Below, one piece after another: positions 9,447 to 17,163 of a stretch of 64,000 bases of DNA (positions within the stretch are counted from its first letter, which is position 1; the number at the start of each line of letters is the position of its first letter). Location: NCBI GenBank assembly GCA_004017275.1, contig SAKE01000004.1, positions 62,001 through 126,000 on the forward strand. The letters are read 5' to 3'. The DNA is from Mesorhizobium sp. GTDB taxonomy: Bacteria; Pseudomonadota; Alphaproteobacteria; Rhizobiales; Rhizobiaceae. Below the pieces are notes generated by a model, which had not been told where the DNA came from, did not search any database, and worked only from the letters and a program-made list of their open reading frames with translations. The translations under genes were made by a program, and so were the position numbers.

Positions 9447-9755
9447 GGTCGTCTCCCTGTTTTTGGGGAAGAATTTTCTCTCTCCATATCAGAACTGCGG
9501 CCATGTCGCTGAAGGCCGCGTATCCCGACAGTCCGTCGCCGGATGCTGAACAAAGGCGCCTGGATCAGTGTCGTTGCGATGAACAATCGGCATCGAGCAA
9601 GCCTGTGCCAACCACGGTTCGATGTCGCGAAAGAAGGATCCCTTCCTGGCAAATGCACCGGTCGGAATTATCGTCGCCGCCCTGCCACCCTCCTGACAGA
9701 CTGCTGTCAGGAGGGGTATGCGATAGTGTCTCCATCGAAAGAGAGGAGACTAACC
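9447..9755. other. 309-bp intergenic region with a palindromic operator
   Basis: No coding sequence is supported here. The only clear element is the palindrome at 9690-9713. The region separates the minus-strand dioxygenase from the plus-strand WYL-linked cluster and must hold the promoters of both. Confidence 0.6.
9690..9713. promoter_or_regulatory. Palindromic operator, copy 1
   Basis: Perfect 10-bp arms CTCCTGACAG and CTGTCAGGAG are separated by 4 bases. An equally perfect copy lies at 10595-10618. Both are followed by a similar AT-rich stretch (TATGCGATAGTG here, CATGCAATGGTG at copy 2) that could include a -10 element. The likely binder is the WYL-domain regulator encoded at 11152-11871; that link is an inference from clustering. 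Confidence 0.7.
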
Positions 9756-9923
9756 ATGAACGGTCTTACCATTCTGCGCGGCATGCAGCACTATGTCGGC
9801 AAGATACGGACGATGCGCAACGAGATCCGCACCCAGCGGTTCATGAACTCGCTGCCCGCGGACATTCGCAAGGATATTGGCTGGCCAGACATGTATGCCG
9901 ACCGTGGCCGTCGCGGCAATTGA
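9756..9923 (+). CDS. Small basic protein with DUF1127-like C-terminus, 55 aa
   Basis: The short gene has a strong ribosome site (GAGAGGAG, 8 bp before the ATG). The product begins MNGLTILRGMQHYVGK, and its C-terminal half, MNSLPADIRKDIGWPD, resembles the end of DUF1127 (YjiS-like) small proteins, some of which bind RNA in alphaproteobacteria. It is the first gene after the palindrome at 9690 and lies 87 bp before the PfpI-like gene. The function is unknown. Confidence 0.65.
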   Translation: MNGLTILRGMQHYVGKIRTMRNEIRTQRFMNSLPADIRKDIGWPDMYADRGRRGN

Positions 9924-10010
9924 GGCGAATTTTTCGACCGACGATTGGATGCGGGCGCGTCAACGCCCAGATAACAAGCCAGTAGCAGGTTTGGCACGCG
10001 GAGCGAGCTC

Positions 10011-10601
10011 ATGCCCGGACAGAAGACAATCGGCTTTCTTTTCATCGAAGGTTTTGCCGACTGGGAGTATGGGCTGCTGGCGGTCTCGGCGGTCGAATGG
10101 TTCGGCGCACGTGCCGTGTCGCTGACATCAGATGGCAAGCCGGTGTCCGGGATCAGCGGCTTTCGGTTGACGCCCGATCGCTCGGCGAAGGCGGACGAGA
10201 ATACCGGTCTCGACGCTGTCGCCGTCATCGGCTCCGACCTGTGGTTTGGCAAGGCGCCGCCGGATGTCACCGGCCTGCTTACCTCCATTGCATCGCGCGG
10301 CGGCGTGGTCGGCGGCATTTGCGCCGGCACGCTGGCGCTGGCCCGGGCCGGCCTGTTCGAGAAAGCCAGGCATACCAGCAATGGCCGCGAGTGGATCAAT
10401 GGTCATGAAGCCAATTATGCCGGCGCCGAGAACTATGAGGATGTGCCGCATGCGGTGGCCGACGGCAACATCGTTTCCGCGCCAGGTTCGGCGCCGGGCA
10501 CTTTCGCGCTCGCCTTTCTGAAGACGCTCTATCCCGAAAGAGACAGCGATCTCGCGCAGATGCGGACACTGTTCGCCAAGGAATATGCTGAAGCCTCCTG
10601 A
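10011..10601 (+). CDS. DJ-1/PfpI family protein (class I glutamine amidotransferase-like)
   Basis: The 196-residue protein has the DJ-1/PfpI flavodoxin-like fold. The N-terminus KTIGFLFIEGFADWEYGLL is typical, and the nucleophile elbow GGICAGTLALARAGL supplies the conserved cysteine near residue 105. Relatives act as chaperones, glyoxalases or proteases, or are annotated as glutamine amidotransferases. The precise activity is not predictable. Its stop codon lies inside the second palindromic operator. It is grouped with the 135-aa gene and WYL regulator that follow. Confidence 0.85.
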   Translation: MPGQKTIGFLFIEGFADWEYGLLAVSAVEWFGARAVSLTSDGKPVSGISGFRLTPDRSAKADENTGLDAVAVIGSDLWFGKAPPDVTGLLTSIASRGGVVGGICAGTLALARAGLFEKARHTSNGREWINGHEANYAGAENYEDVPHAVADGNIVSAPGSAPGTFALAFLKTLYPERDSDLAQMRTLFAKEYAEAS

Positions 10602-10618
10602 CAGTATGCTGTCAGGAG
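10595..10618. promoter_or_regulatory. Palindromic operator, copy 2
   Basis: It has the same 10-bp arms as copy 1 with a different 4-bp spacer (TATG). It overlaps the last codons of the PfpI-like gene and ends 56 bp before the 135-aa gene, a promoter-proximal position. Confidence 0.7.
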
Positions 10619-10674
10619 GGACATGCAATGGTGCGAGCCTCGTAGACTGCGCATTGGCGGTCAAAGGACGATCG

Positions 10675-11082
10675 ATGAAGAGTTGGAACGACAGACTGAA
10701 CACACCAGGCATCAACGGCGTGAAGCCAACGCCGCGCACAATGGCCGATGTCGTCGAAGGCCAGCCGATGCTGGTGCCGACGGCGCGCCAAGTCGATGGT
10801 TTCATCCGCTCGATTCCCGAAGGCGTCGAGATGGATGTACGTGCGCTGCGTACAGCACTTGCCATCGAGCATGGCGCTGAAGTGACATGCCCTGTCACCA
10901 TAGGCTATCATCTGCGCACTGTTGCCGAAGCCGCGAACGAGGATCTCCAGCGCGGCATGACGCTGAGCGATGTGGCACCGTTCTGGCGTGTGCTCGATGC
11001 GAAGACGCCGACAACGAGAAAACTGTCCTTCGGCGCGGCATTCGTTGCCGCGCAGCGCAAGCGCGAAGGGCTGAAGCCGTGA
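10675..11082 (+). CDS. Conserved hypothetical protein, 135 aa
   Basis: The start at 10675 follows AAAGGACG; the longer upstream frame overlaps the operator and is rejected. The protein is soluble, without a signal peptide or membrane segment. A short segment, HGAEVTCPVTIGYHLR, with one conserved-looking cysteine is followed by VAPFWRVLD and RKLSFGAAF. This pattern is faintly like methyltransferase-type alkylation-repair proteins, but the identification is not safe. Its position between a PfpI-like gene and a WYL regulator, behind a shared operator, suggests a stress or damage response. Confidence 0.7.
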   Translation: MKSWNDRLNTPGINGVKPTPRTMADVVEGQPMLVPTARQVDGFIRSIPEGVEMDVRALRTALAIEHGAEVTCPVTIGYHLRTVAEAANEDLQRGMTLSDVAPFWRVLDAKTPTTRKLSFGAAFVAAQRKREGLKP

Positions 11083-11125
11083 TGCATACCGCCCAAAAGC
11101 GTTCTGCGGTTTTGGGCGACATGCA
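11083..11125. repeat. RIME-like intergenic palindrome, copy 2
   Basis: The outer arms TGCAT/ATGCA and inner arms GCCCAAAA/TTTTGGGC share their core with the element at 684-734. It starts directly after the stop of the 135-aa gene and fills most of the gap before the WYL regulator. Confidence 0.65.
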
Positions 11126-11151
11126 AAGAAACATTGCCGAGGGACCATACG

Positions 11152-11871
11152 ATGCGCCGCGCCGACAGGCTCTTCCAGATCGTGCAGCATCTGCGCGGTG
11201 GCCGATTGGTCACCGCCCAGAAGCTCGGCACGTGGCTCGAGGTTTCCGAGCGAACCATCTACCGCGACATTGCCGATTTGCAGTCGACCGGGGTGCCGAT
11301 CGACGGCGAGGCCGGCGTTGGCTACATGATGAGAGAGGGTTTCGACCTTCCGCCGCTGATGTTCACGCGTGACGAGATCGTTGCGCTGGTTGCCGGTGCG
11401 CGCATGGTGCGCGCCTTTGGCGGTGCCGCCATGGCGCGTGCCGCCGACGAGGCGCTGGTCAAGATCGGCGCCGTGCTGCCCGATGCCGAAAAGGACCGCA
11501 TCGCCCGCACCGAGATCCACACGCCGATGTGGGTGGTCAGCGACGCCGCCCGCGAGGCGATCGACCTGATCGAGCGCGCGGTCGAAAAGCGCCAGGTGCT
11601 GACCATCGACTATTCGGACGAGGCTGGCCGCGGCACCGCCCGCGATATCCGTCCGCTCGGCCTGTGGTTCTGGGGCAAGGTATGGACGCTGGTCGCCTGG
11701 TGCGAGATGCGCGACGATTTCCGCGCCTTCCGCATCGATCGCATCGCCTCGGTGGTCATCGCCAGCCGCATCTTCAAGCCGGAGCGCGGCAAGCAGCTTG
11801 CCGACTTCTATCGCGCGGTGGAGCGCAGCGAGGACTACGGCATGGCACCGGACCGCGCCGCGCGAAGCTGA
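11152..11871 (+). CDS. HTH and WYL-domain transcriptional regulator, YafY family
   Basis: The 239-residue protein has an N-terminal winged helix (RADRLFQIVQHLRGGRLV, then VSERTIYRDIADLQ at about residues 32-45). A WYL domain occupies the C-terminal half, with LGLWFWGKVWTLVAWCEMRDDFRAFRIDRI matching its core. WYL domains sense ligands, often nucleic acids or nucleotides, and these regulators respond to stress or DNA damage in several bacteria. The start at 11152 follows GAGGGA. It is the last gene of the palindrome-bearing cluster and the best candidate to bind those sites. A bidirectional terminator follows. Confidence 0.9.
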   Translation: MRRADRLFQIVQHLRGGRLVTAQKLGTWLEVSERTIYRDIADLQSTGVPIDGEAGVGYMMREGFDLPPLMFTRDEIVALVAGARMVRAFGGAAMARAADEALVKIGAVLPDAEKDRIARTEIHTPMWVVSDAAREAIDLIERAVEKRQVLTIDYSDEAGRGTARDIRPLGLWFWGKVWTLVAWCEMRDDFRAFRIDRIASVVIASRIFKPERGKQLADFYRAVERSEDYGMAPDRAARS

Positions 11872-11890
11872 AACCCGGCGCACCCACCAC

Positions 11891-11917
11891 AAAAAAGCCC
11901 GCTCGAAGCGGGCTTTT
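11891..11917. terminator. Bidirectional terminator between the WYL gene and trcR
   Basis: The stem AAGCCCGCT..AGCGGGCTT is flanked by A and T runs on the two sides. It lies between the stops of two convergent genes, 20 bp from each. Confidence 0.85.
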
Positions 11918-11936
11918 CTTGGAATGTCAGACAATC

Positions 11937-12632
11937 TCACTCGTCGTCGTCATTGTCCGTGTTCTTCGACTTCAAGGCCGAGAGCTTGGCGAACACGGCG
12001 TTGGCGTCGAGTTCGGCATCCTCGTCCTTCGGCTTCTCGGGAGCCGGCACCAGCCGCTCGGTCAAGGCTGCCGGCAGCAGCGTGTCGCCGACCGGCTGCG
12101 CCTGTTCGCGGCCACGCGAGGCGCGGTTGACTTCCATGTCGAGGTCGATCTGCGAGGCAAGGCCCAGCGTCACCGGGTCCATCGGCTGTAGATTGGCCGA
12201 ATTCCAGTGCTTGCGCTCACGGATTTGCTCGATCGTCGACTTGGTGGTGCCGACGAGGCGCGAGATCTGTGCGTCCTTGAGCTCGGGATGGTTGCGCACC
12301 AGCCATAGGATGGCATTCGGCCGGTCCTGACGCTTCGACAGCGGCGTGTAGCGCGGACCCTTGCGCTTGGATTCGGGCACCCGCACCTTGGGGTCCGAAA
12401 GCTTCAGGCGCTGGTTCGGATCCTTCTCGGCGCGGGCGATCTCGTCGCGCGTCAGCTGGCCGGTCATGATCGGGTCCATGCCCTTGATGCCTTGCGCCGA
12501 TTCGCCGTCGGCGATTGCCTTGACCTCGAGCGGATGCAGCCCGCAGAACTGCGCGATCTGCTCGAAAGAAAGCGCGGTGTTGTCGACCAGCCAGACGGCG
12601 GTCGCCTTGGGCATCAGCAGCGTATTGGCCAT
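11937..12632 (-). CDS. trcR: Cell-cycle transcriptional regulator TrcR (DUF1013)
   Basis: The 231-residue protein matches the alphaproteobacterial DUF1013 family now called TrcR. The N-terminus MANTLLMPKATAVWLVDNTALSFEQIAQFCGLHPLEVKAIADGE is highly characteristic. A second helix-turn-helix-like segment, ISRLVGTTKSTIEQIRERKHWN, lies at about residues 125-146. The tail is acidic and ends DNDDDE. An upstream in-frame start at 12896 was rejected because the conserved family start is at 12632. The protein is expected in the cytoplasm and acts in cell-cycle gene expression in relatives. Confidence 0.92.
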   Translation of the reverse strand: MANTLLMPKATAVWLVDNTALSFEQIAQFCGLHPLEVKAIADGESAQGIKGMDPIMTGQLTRDEIARAEKDPNQRLKLSDPKVRVPESKRKGPRYTPLSKRQDRPNAILWLVRNHPELKDAQISRLVGTTKSTIEQIRERKHWNSANLQPMDPVTLGLASQIDLDMEVNRASRGREQAQPVGDTLLPAALTERLVPAPEKPKDEDAELDANAVFAKLSALKSKNTDNDDDE

Positions 12633-13031
12633 TTCACAAATCCTTCTCGTTCGCCCGCGTTCCCGCGCGGGCGGTGGTTTAGAGCCACCAAAATGGGAAA
12701 TTCGCGGTCTGTATAACCGCTCTCGGGTCGTTTCGCAACGTTTTTGGCGGTCATCGCCATAAAGCGCGGACCCGTCCGGTCGCCATCGAACGGCGCGACA
12801 CCCTTGAGTAGCGGCGAGCTGGCTTTGCGGATCGGTTTCCTGTCTTGGCGAAAATCCGTTCGATGCCAAGCGGGTCTCGGCTGGCGGCTGTCCCATCCGC
12901 TATCCGGGTCTCAAAACGACAAAACCCGCCGGACTGGGTCCAGCGGGCTCGGAACCGCGACGAAAGTCGTCTGATGCGGCTCTGGCTTCTACGGCACGCT
13001 CCGGCTTTTCTGGGCCGGACCGTGCTCGACT
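12633..13031. other. 399-bp region upstream of trcR without a gene
   Basis: No supported coding sequence or RNA gene was found. It contains the terminator of the DUF1127 gene at 12911-12947, and presumably the trcR promoter. Nothing else stands out. Confidence 0.55.
12911..12947 (-). terminator. Terminator of the DUF1127 gene
   Basis: Read on the minus strand, a ten-pair stem (one G-T pair) starts CCCGCTGGAC and closes GTCCGGCGGG, followed by TTTTGTCGTTTT. It starts 85 bp after the DUF1127 stop codon. Confidence 0.75.
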
Positions 13032-13172
13032 TCAGATGGCCCTGCGGGCGATCTTTTCGATGTCGGCGCGGTTGATGCCGAGATCGCTGAGCTGACGTGC
13101 GTTGAGACGGTTCAGTTCGCGCACGGTCTCGTTGTACATGCGCCAGTTACGGAAAGCGCGGATCGGGTTCAT
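13032..13172 (-). CDS. DUF1127 small protein, 46 aa
   Basis: The reverse strand encodes MNPIRAFRNWRMYNETVREL.., continuing with NARQLSDLGINRADIEKIARRAI. This is a textbook DUF1127 (YjiS-like) protein: an Arg-rich helix then the L-S-D-x-G-I-x-R-x-D-I motif. A GGAG ribosome site lies upstream (ACTGGAGGACTACC before the ATG). In related alphaproteobacteria such proteins influence RNA turnover and phosphate or carbon metabolism. A PhaR-like palindrome lies about 95 bp upstream at 13267-13283. Confidence 0.9.
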   Translation of the reverse strand: MNPIRAFRNWRMYNETVRELNRLNARQLSDLGINRADIEKIARRAI

Positions 13173-13266
13173 GGTAGTCCTCCAGTGATTTGTTCGTTTC
13201 GATGGTGCTCAAATAGTGACCATCGATGAGGACTTGAATGGCTGATTTTGCATAGCAATGATGCAC

Positions 13267-13283
13267 ATGCTGCATTGCAGCAT
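13267..13283. promoter_or_regulatory. PhaR-like palindrome upstream of the DUF1127 gene
   Basis: The perfect 17-bp palindrome ATGCTGCATTGCAGCAT contains CTGC-N3-GCAG, the motif described for PhaR of related alphaproteobacteria. A nearly identical 17-mer (two differences) lies just upstream of bdhA at 58098-58114, and related sites lie between phaR and phaA. Regulation by PhaR is inferred. Confidence 0.55.
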
Positions 13284-13327
13284 TAAGCTTCTGTTCATCT
13301 TGCAGGCAGCCGCGGGACGAACCCCTC

Positions 13328-13351
13328 TCGCTCGGCCTGCAGGCCGAGCGA
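13328..13351. terminator. Perfect 24-bp palindrome after the quinone oxidoreductase gene
   Basis: The 12-bp arm TCGCTCGGCCTG is followed at once by its complement, giving a hairpin 15 bp beyond the minus-strand stop. There is no T-tract, so intrinsic termination is only possible, not certain. Confidence 0.45.
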
Positions 13352-13365
13352 AGCAATGCCGCTGT

Positions 13366-14376
13366 TCAGCCGACGTCGAGCACGATCTTGCCGATATGTT
13401 CGCCATCCTCCATCCGCTCATGCGCCCGCCAGGCTTCGCTGAGCGGGAAGATCATGTCCATGACGGGCGCAACCTTGCGGGTGCCGAGCAACGGCCACAC
13501 CTGCGCTTCCAGCGCCGCCGCGATCGCCGCCTTGAACTCGACGGTGCGCGGCCTCAGCGTCGATCCGGTGTGGACGAGCCGCTTGACCATGATCTTCGAA
13601 AAATCCGCGCTGGCGATAGCACCGGCCTGCAGGGCGATCTGGACAATGCGGCCTTCGACCGCCGCGGCCTCGTAGTTGCGCGCCACATAGTCGCCACCGA
13701 CCATGTCGAGGATGACATTGGCGCCCTTGCCGCCGGTTGCTTCCTTCACCGCGGCGACGAAATCCGCTTCGCGATAATTGATCGCCCGGTCGGCGCTGAG
13801 TTTCAGGCAGGCGTCGCATTTCTCCTTGCTGCCGGCGGTGGTGATGACATAGGCGCCGAAGGCAGAGGCAAGCTGAATTGCCGTGGTGCCGATGCCGGAC
13901 GAGCCGCCATGGACCAGCAATGTCTCGCCTTTCTTCAGGCCGCCGCGCTCGAACACATTGTGCCAGACGGTAAAATAGTTTTCCGGCACCGCCGCAGCCT
14001 CGGTATGGGTGAAGCCGGCTGGCAGCGGCAGCACGCTGCCGGCATGAACTTTGACATATTCGGCATAGCCGCCGCCGGGCGTCAGCGCACAGACGCGGTC
14101 GCCGATACGCCAACGCGATATGTCGTCGCCAAGAGCAGCCACTTCGCCCGATGCCTCGAGGCCCGGCAGGTCGGATGCACCGGGCGGTGGCGGATAGGCG
14201 CCCTTGCGCTGCTGGACATCGGGCCGGTTGACGCCGGCAGCATGCACCTTGACCAGGATCTCGCCGGGACCGGGCCGCGGAACATCGCGCATTTCCGGCT
14301 TCAGCACCCGTGGGCCACCCGGCTCCGAGATCGCGATGGCCGTCATTCTTGCCGGAACTTTCTGTCCGCTCGCCAT
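13366..14376 (-). CDS. NAD(P)H-quinone oxidoreductase, PIG3 type
   Basis: The 336-residue protein belongs to the zinc-free quinone oxidoreductase branch of the medium-chain dehydrogenases. Seen are the N-terminal GroES-like domain (GEILVKVHAAGVNRPDVQQRKGAYPPPPGASDLPGLE.. at about residues 39-75) and the Rossmann motif VHGGSSGIGTTAIQLASAFGA. The sequence lacks the structural zinc cysteines of alcohol dehydrogenases. It probably reduces quinones with NADPH in oxidative-stress defence. The ATG is preceded by GGGAAATC; an alternative start is at 14346. It is divergent from the DUF1192 gene. Confidence 0.9.
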   Translation of the reverse strand: MASGQKVPARMTAIAISEPGGPRVLKPEMRDVPRPGPGEILVKVHAAGVNRPDVQQRKGAYPPPPGASDLPGLEASGEVAALGDDISRWRIGDRVCALTPGGGYAEYVKVHAGSVLPLPAGFTHTEAAAVPENYFTVWHNVFERGGLKKGETLLVHGGSSGIGTTAIQLASAFGAYVITTAGSKEKCDACLKLSADRAINYREADFVAAVKEATGGKGANVILDMVGGDYVARNYEAAAVEGRIVQIALQAGAIASADFSKIMVKRLVHTGSTLRPRTVEFKAAIAAALEAQVWPLLGTRKVAPVMDMIFPLSEAWRAHERMEDGEHIGKIVLDVG

Positions 14377-14499
14377 GAGATTTCCCGTCTTCCCTCGCCG
14401 TTTTCAGATCGGCTGTTTGCATCCACGCCCCTGCCCTATGTATGCTGATTGGCAAATCAGGCAAATGGCCAATCTGGTCTTGGCGGAGGAGGAGCGACG

Positions 14500-14694
14500 A
14501 TGGCGATCTTCGACGACGAACCCAAGAAGAAGGCGCGTCCGCACGAGATCGGGCAGGACCTGTCGCTGCTTTCGGTCAGTGACTTGACCGAGCGGATCGG
14601 CATCCTGCGCGACGAGATCGCCCGCCTGGAAGCCGAGCTCAAGGCCAAGGACACCACCAAATCGGCCGCCGAAGCACTCTTCCGCCGCGGATAG
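14500..14694 (+). CDS. DUF1192 family protein, 64 aa
   Basis: The start at 14500 follows GGAGGAG with six bases between. The product begins MAIFDDEPKKKARPHEIGQDLS, followed by SVSDLTERIGILRDEIARLEAELKAK, a short coiled-coil-like helix. This matches DUF1192, a small rhizobial family of unknown function. It lies 89 bp upstream of the MFS gene on the same strand and is divergent from the quinone oxidoreductase. Confidence 0.88.
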   Translation: MAIFDDEPKKKARPHEIGQDLSLLSVSDLTERIGILRDEIARLEAELKAKDTTKSAAEALFRRG

Positions 14695-14783
14695 ACACGC
14701 GGCGCCAAAGCCCGCCGCCAAAACGCCCGAATGCGACTGTCTTCAGACCCAGCGCCCCTGTCAAACACGAGCCGGATCAAACA

Positions 14784-16031
14784 ATGTTCGCAACCTACAG
14801 GCCGATCCTCTCGTTGCTTCGCGGCACCGCCTTCCTGCTCGCGGCGTCTGGATTGCATGGGCTGCTGCTGCCCCTGCGCGGCCAGCTCGAGGGCTTCTCG
14901 ACCGCATCGCTCGGCCTGATGGGCACGGCCTGGGCCGGCGGCTTCGTCACCGGCTGCTTCTTCGCGCCGCGCATCGTGCGCCGCGCCGGCCACGTGCGCG
15001 CCTTCGGCGCCTTTGCCGCGTCTGGCGCCATCGTGGCGCTGCTCACCGGGCTGATCATCGACGAATATGTCTGGATCCTGTTGCGCGCCTTCACCGGCTT
15101 CACCATGGCCGGCGCCTTCATGGTCATCGAAAGCTGGCTGAACGAGAAGGCCACCAACGAGAACCGCGGCACCGTCTTCGGCCTCTACATGATGGTCACC
15201 TATGCCTCGATCATGGGCGGGCAGATGATCGTCGCCGGCGGCGACGTGAAGTCGGCGTCGCTGTTCATGATCACCGGCATCCTGTTCTGCCTGTCGCTGA
15301 TACCGACGGCCGTCTCGACCGCTTCCCACCCCAAGCCGCTGCAGGATGTCTCGCTCGACGTCAAAGGCCTTTATGCCAATTCGCCTGTGTCGGCGGTCGC
15401 CTGCGTGTTGATCGGTATCGCCAACGGCGCCTGGGGCACGCTTGGCGCGGTCTATGGCGCTCGCATCGGCATTTCCACGGCCGAGATCGCCCTGATGATG
15501 AGCCTTGTGGTCGTTGCCGGTGCCGCCATGCAGCTTCCGGCCGGGCGCCTGTCCGACAAGACCGACCGGCGTTTCGTGCTGGCGGGGGCGGCTTTCGGCG
15601 CGGCCCTGTTCGCCCTTGTGATCTTCCTGTTCGAGCCACATTCCGGCGTCTTCGTCATCGTCTTCACCGCAGCCTATGGCGCCTTCGCCTACACGCTCTA
15701 TTCGATTGCCGTGGCGCATGCCAACGACCACGCGCGCTCGGAGGATTTCGTCAAGGTGTCGGGCGGCCTGCTGCTGCTCTACGGCTTCGGCACGATGATT
15801 GGACCCTTGCTGGCCGCAGCCCTGATGGGCTGGATGCGCCCGGAAGGCTTGTTTCTGGCAACCGCCTTCGCGCATCTCTGCCTGGCAGGCTATACGCTGC
15901 TGCGCATCAGCCGCCGTGCTCCGGTGCCGATCGGCGATCGTGACGCCTTCAAAACGCAGCCGGCCGACCGCTCGGTCACCCCTGAAGCATTGCGGCTTGA
16001 TCCCAGAAGAAAAGCAGAAGCAGACGGTTGA
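14784..16031 (+). CDS. MFS transporter, YcaD-like
   Basis: The 415-residue protein has about 12 hydrophobic segments. The opening LRGTAFLLAASGLHGLLLPLRGQLEGFS and the segment AFMVIESWLNEKATNENRGTVFGLYM are typical of the YcaD branch of the major facilitator superfamily. The cytoplasmic loop motif GRLSDKTDRR lies near the middle. The substrate is unknown. The C-terminal tail is hydrophilic. An ArsR-type regulator begins 32 bp after its stop, suggesting joint transcription. Confidence 0.88.
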   Translation: MFATYRPILSLLRGTAFLLAASGLHGLLLPLRGQLEGFSTASLGLMGTAWAGGFVTGCFFAPRIVRRAGHVRAFGAFAASGAIVALLTGLIIDEYVWILLRAFTGFTMAGAFMVIESWLNEKATNENRGTVFGLYMMVTYASIMGGQMIVAGGDVKSASLFMITGILFCLSLIPTAVSTASHPKPLQDVSLDVKGLYANSPVSAVACVLIGIANGAWGTLGAVYGARIGISTAEIALMMSLVVVAGAAMQLPAGRLSDKTDRRFVLAGAAFGAALFALVIFLFEPHSGVFVIVFTAAYGAFAYTLYSIAVAHANDHARSEDFVKVSGGLLLLYGFGTMIGPLLAAALMGWMRPEGLFLATAFAHLCLAGYTLLRISRRAPVPIGDRDAFKTQPADRSVTPEALRLDPRRKAEADG

Positions 16032-16063
16032 GATTCGAAAGGCTTTGCCTCACTAATACAGGC

Positions 16064-16327
16064 ATGATGTTTTCCGACGCCTTCATGGCGATTGCCGATC
16101 CCAACCGGCGCCATCTTCTGGAAGAACTTCGCCGCGGCCCGAAAACCGTCACCGAACTGGCCGCCGGCTTGCCGGTCTCACGTCCAGCCGTGTCGCAACA
16201 TCTGAAAGTGCTGCTCGATGCCGGGCTGGTCAACGCCAAGCCGGAAGGAACAAGGCGCGTCTATACGGTGAGCGGCACCGGCTTCCTCAAACTCAACATC
16301 TGGCTCGACCAGTTCTGGGAAGCCTGA
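16064..16327 (+). CDS. ArsR-family winged-helix regulator
   Basis: The 87-residue protein is a single winged helix: FMAIADPNRRHLLEELRRGPKTVTELAAGLPVSRPAVSQHLKVLLDAGLV, then the wing EGTRRVYTVS. It lacks the metal-binding cysteines of ArsR itself and fits the subgroup usually paired with an SRPBCC/AHSA1 gene. No such partner is next to it here. The start is either of two adjacent ATGs at 16064 and 16067; a TTG at 16028 would overlap the MFS stop and is less likely. Confidence 0.85.
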   Translation: MMFSDAFMAIADPNRRHLLEELRRGPKTVTELAAGLPVSRPAVSQHLKVLLDAGLVNAKPEGTRRVYTVSGTGFLKLNIWLDQFWEA

Positions 16328-16401
16328 CCTTCTCAGCGACAGCCGGTCTACCGCCGCGCCGGATCGGCAAGCGCCTTGGGCATGATCGTGCGGCATCCCG
16401 A

Positions 16402-17058
16402 TCAGCCATTGTTGTACGGAAAGAACTTGAAGTAGGGCTGCGCTTCCTCGATCACCCGGGCGAAGGAAGGCCGCTGCAGCAGGCGGTCGTGATAGCGTTT
16501 CACGGCCGGATATTTGTCGCCGAACGGCTCGACCTTGTTGGCATAGAACAGCGCGGGGGATGCCGCGCAATCGGCCATGGTGAAGCTGTCGCCCATCGCC
16601 CAAATCTTCGACTGCATGTCCTGTTCGATGATGGCGTAGGAATTGCGAAGCTGGGCGCGAGCCTGCTCGACGCCGAATGGATCGGTCTTGTCGTCGGGGC
16701 GCAACCTGTCACCGACGATCTTCTGCATCGGCTCCTGCACGTAGAAATCGTAGAAGCGATCAGCCTGGCGGACTGCCAGCGCCAGGTCGATGTCGGTGGG
16801 AACTAGGTCAACAGGCCCCGGATGGTGCGCGGCCAAATATTCGACGACGATGGTCGATTCCAGCACCGTGCGGTCGCGCGCATCGTCGCGCAGCGCCGGC
16901 ATCTTGCCGGTCGGCGAAACCTTCAGGAAGGCGGCGCGCGATTCAGCATCGCCAAGATCGACGATGACAGGCGTGAACGGCGTGGCGTTCTCGTAGAGCG
17001 CGATCAACGGCTTCCAGCAGAAGGAGGCCAGCGGATGGAAATGAAGTGTCAGGGACAT
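16402..17058 (-). CDS. Glutathione S-transferase family protein
   Basis: The protein of about 218 residues has an N-terminal thioredoxin-like domain: LTLHFHPLASFCWKPLIALYEN, VSPTGKMPALRDD, and ESTIVVEYLAAHHPG for glutathione binding. An all-helical C-terminal domain with MGDSFTMADCAASPALFYA follows. It should conjugate or reduce electrophiles with glutathione in the cytoplasm; the substrate is unknown. The ATG at 17058 gives the usual family start; one at 17085 would add nine residues. It is convergent with the ArsR gene. Confidence 0.88.
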   Translation of the reverse strand: MSLTLHFHPLASFCWKPLIALYENATPFTPVIVDLGDAESRAAFLKVSPTGKMPALRDDARDRTVLESTIVVEYLAAHHPGPVDLVPTDIDLALAVRQADRFYDFYVQEPMQKIVGDRLRPDDKTDPFGVEQARAQLRNSYAIIEQDMQSKIWAMGDSFTMADCAASPALFYANKVEPFGDKYPAVKRYHDRLLQRPSFARVIEEAQPYFKFFPYNNG

Positions 17059-17163
17059 TTTTTTCTCGTCTGTCTCGTGGTTCATCGGGGGCCAGTGCCG
17101 TGCTGCTCACCAAGGGTTAAACACTGCGGCAAGCATAGCCCGTCAAGACCCGCTTTTGCCGCT

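Noticed and set aside
14447..14474. Inverted repeat GATTGGC/GCCAATC upstream of the DUF1192 gene
   Set aside because: The 7-bp arms with a 14-base gap are weak and could be chance; no regulator is adjacent.
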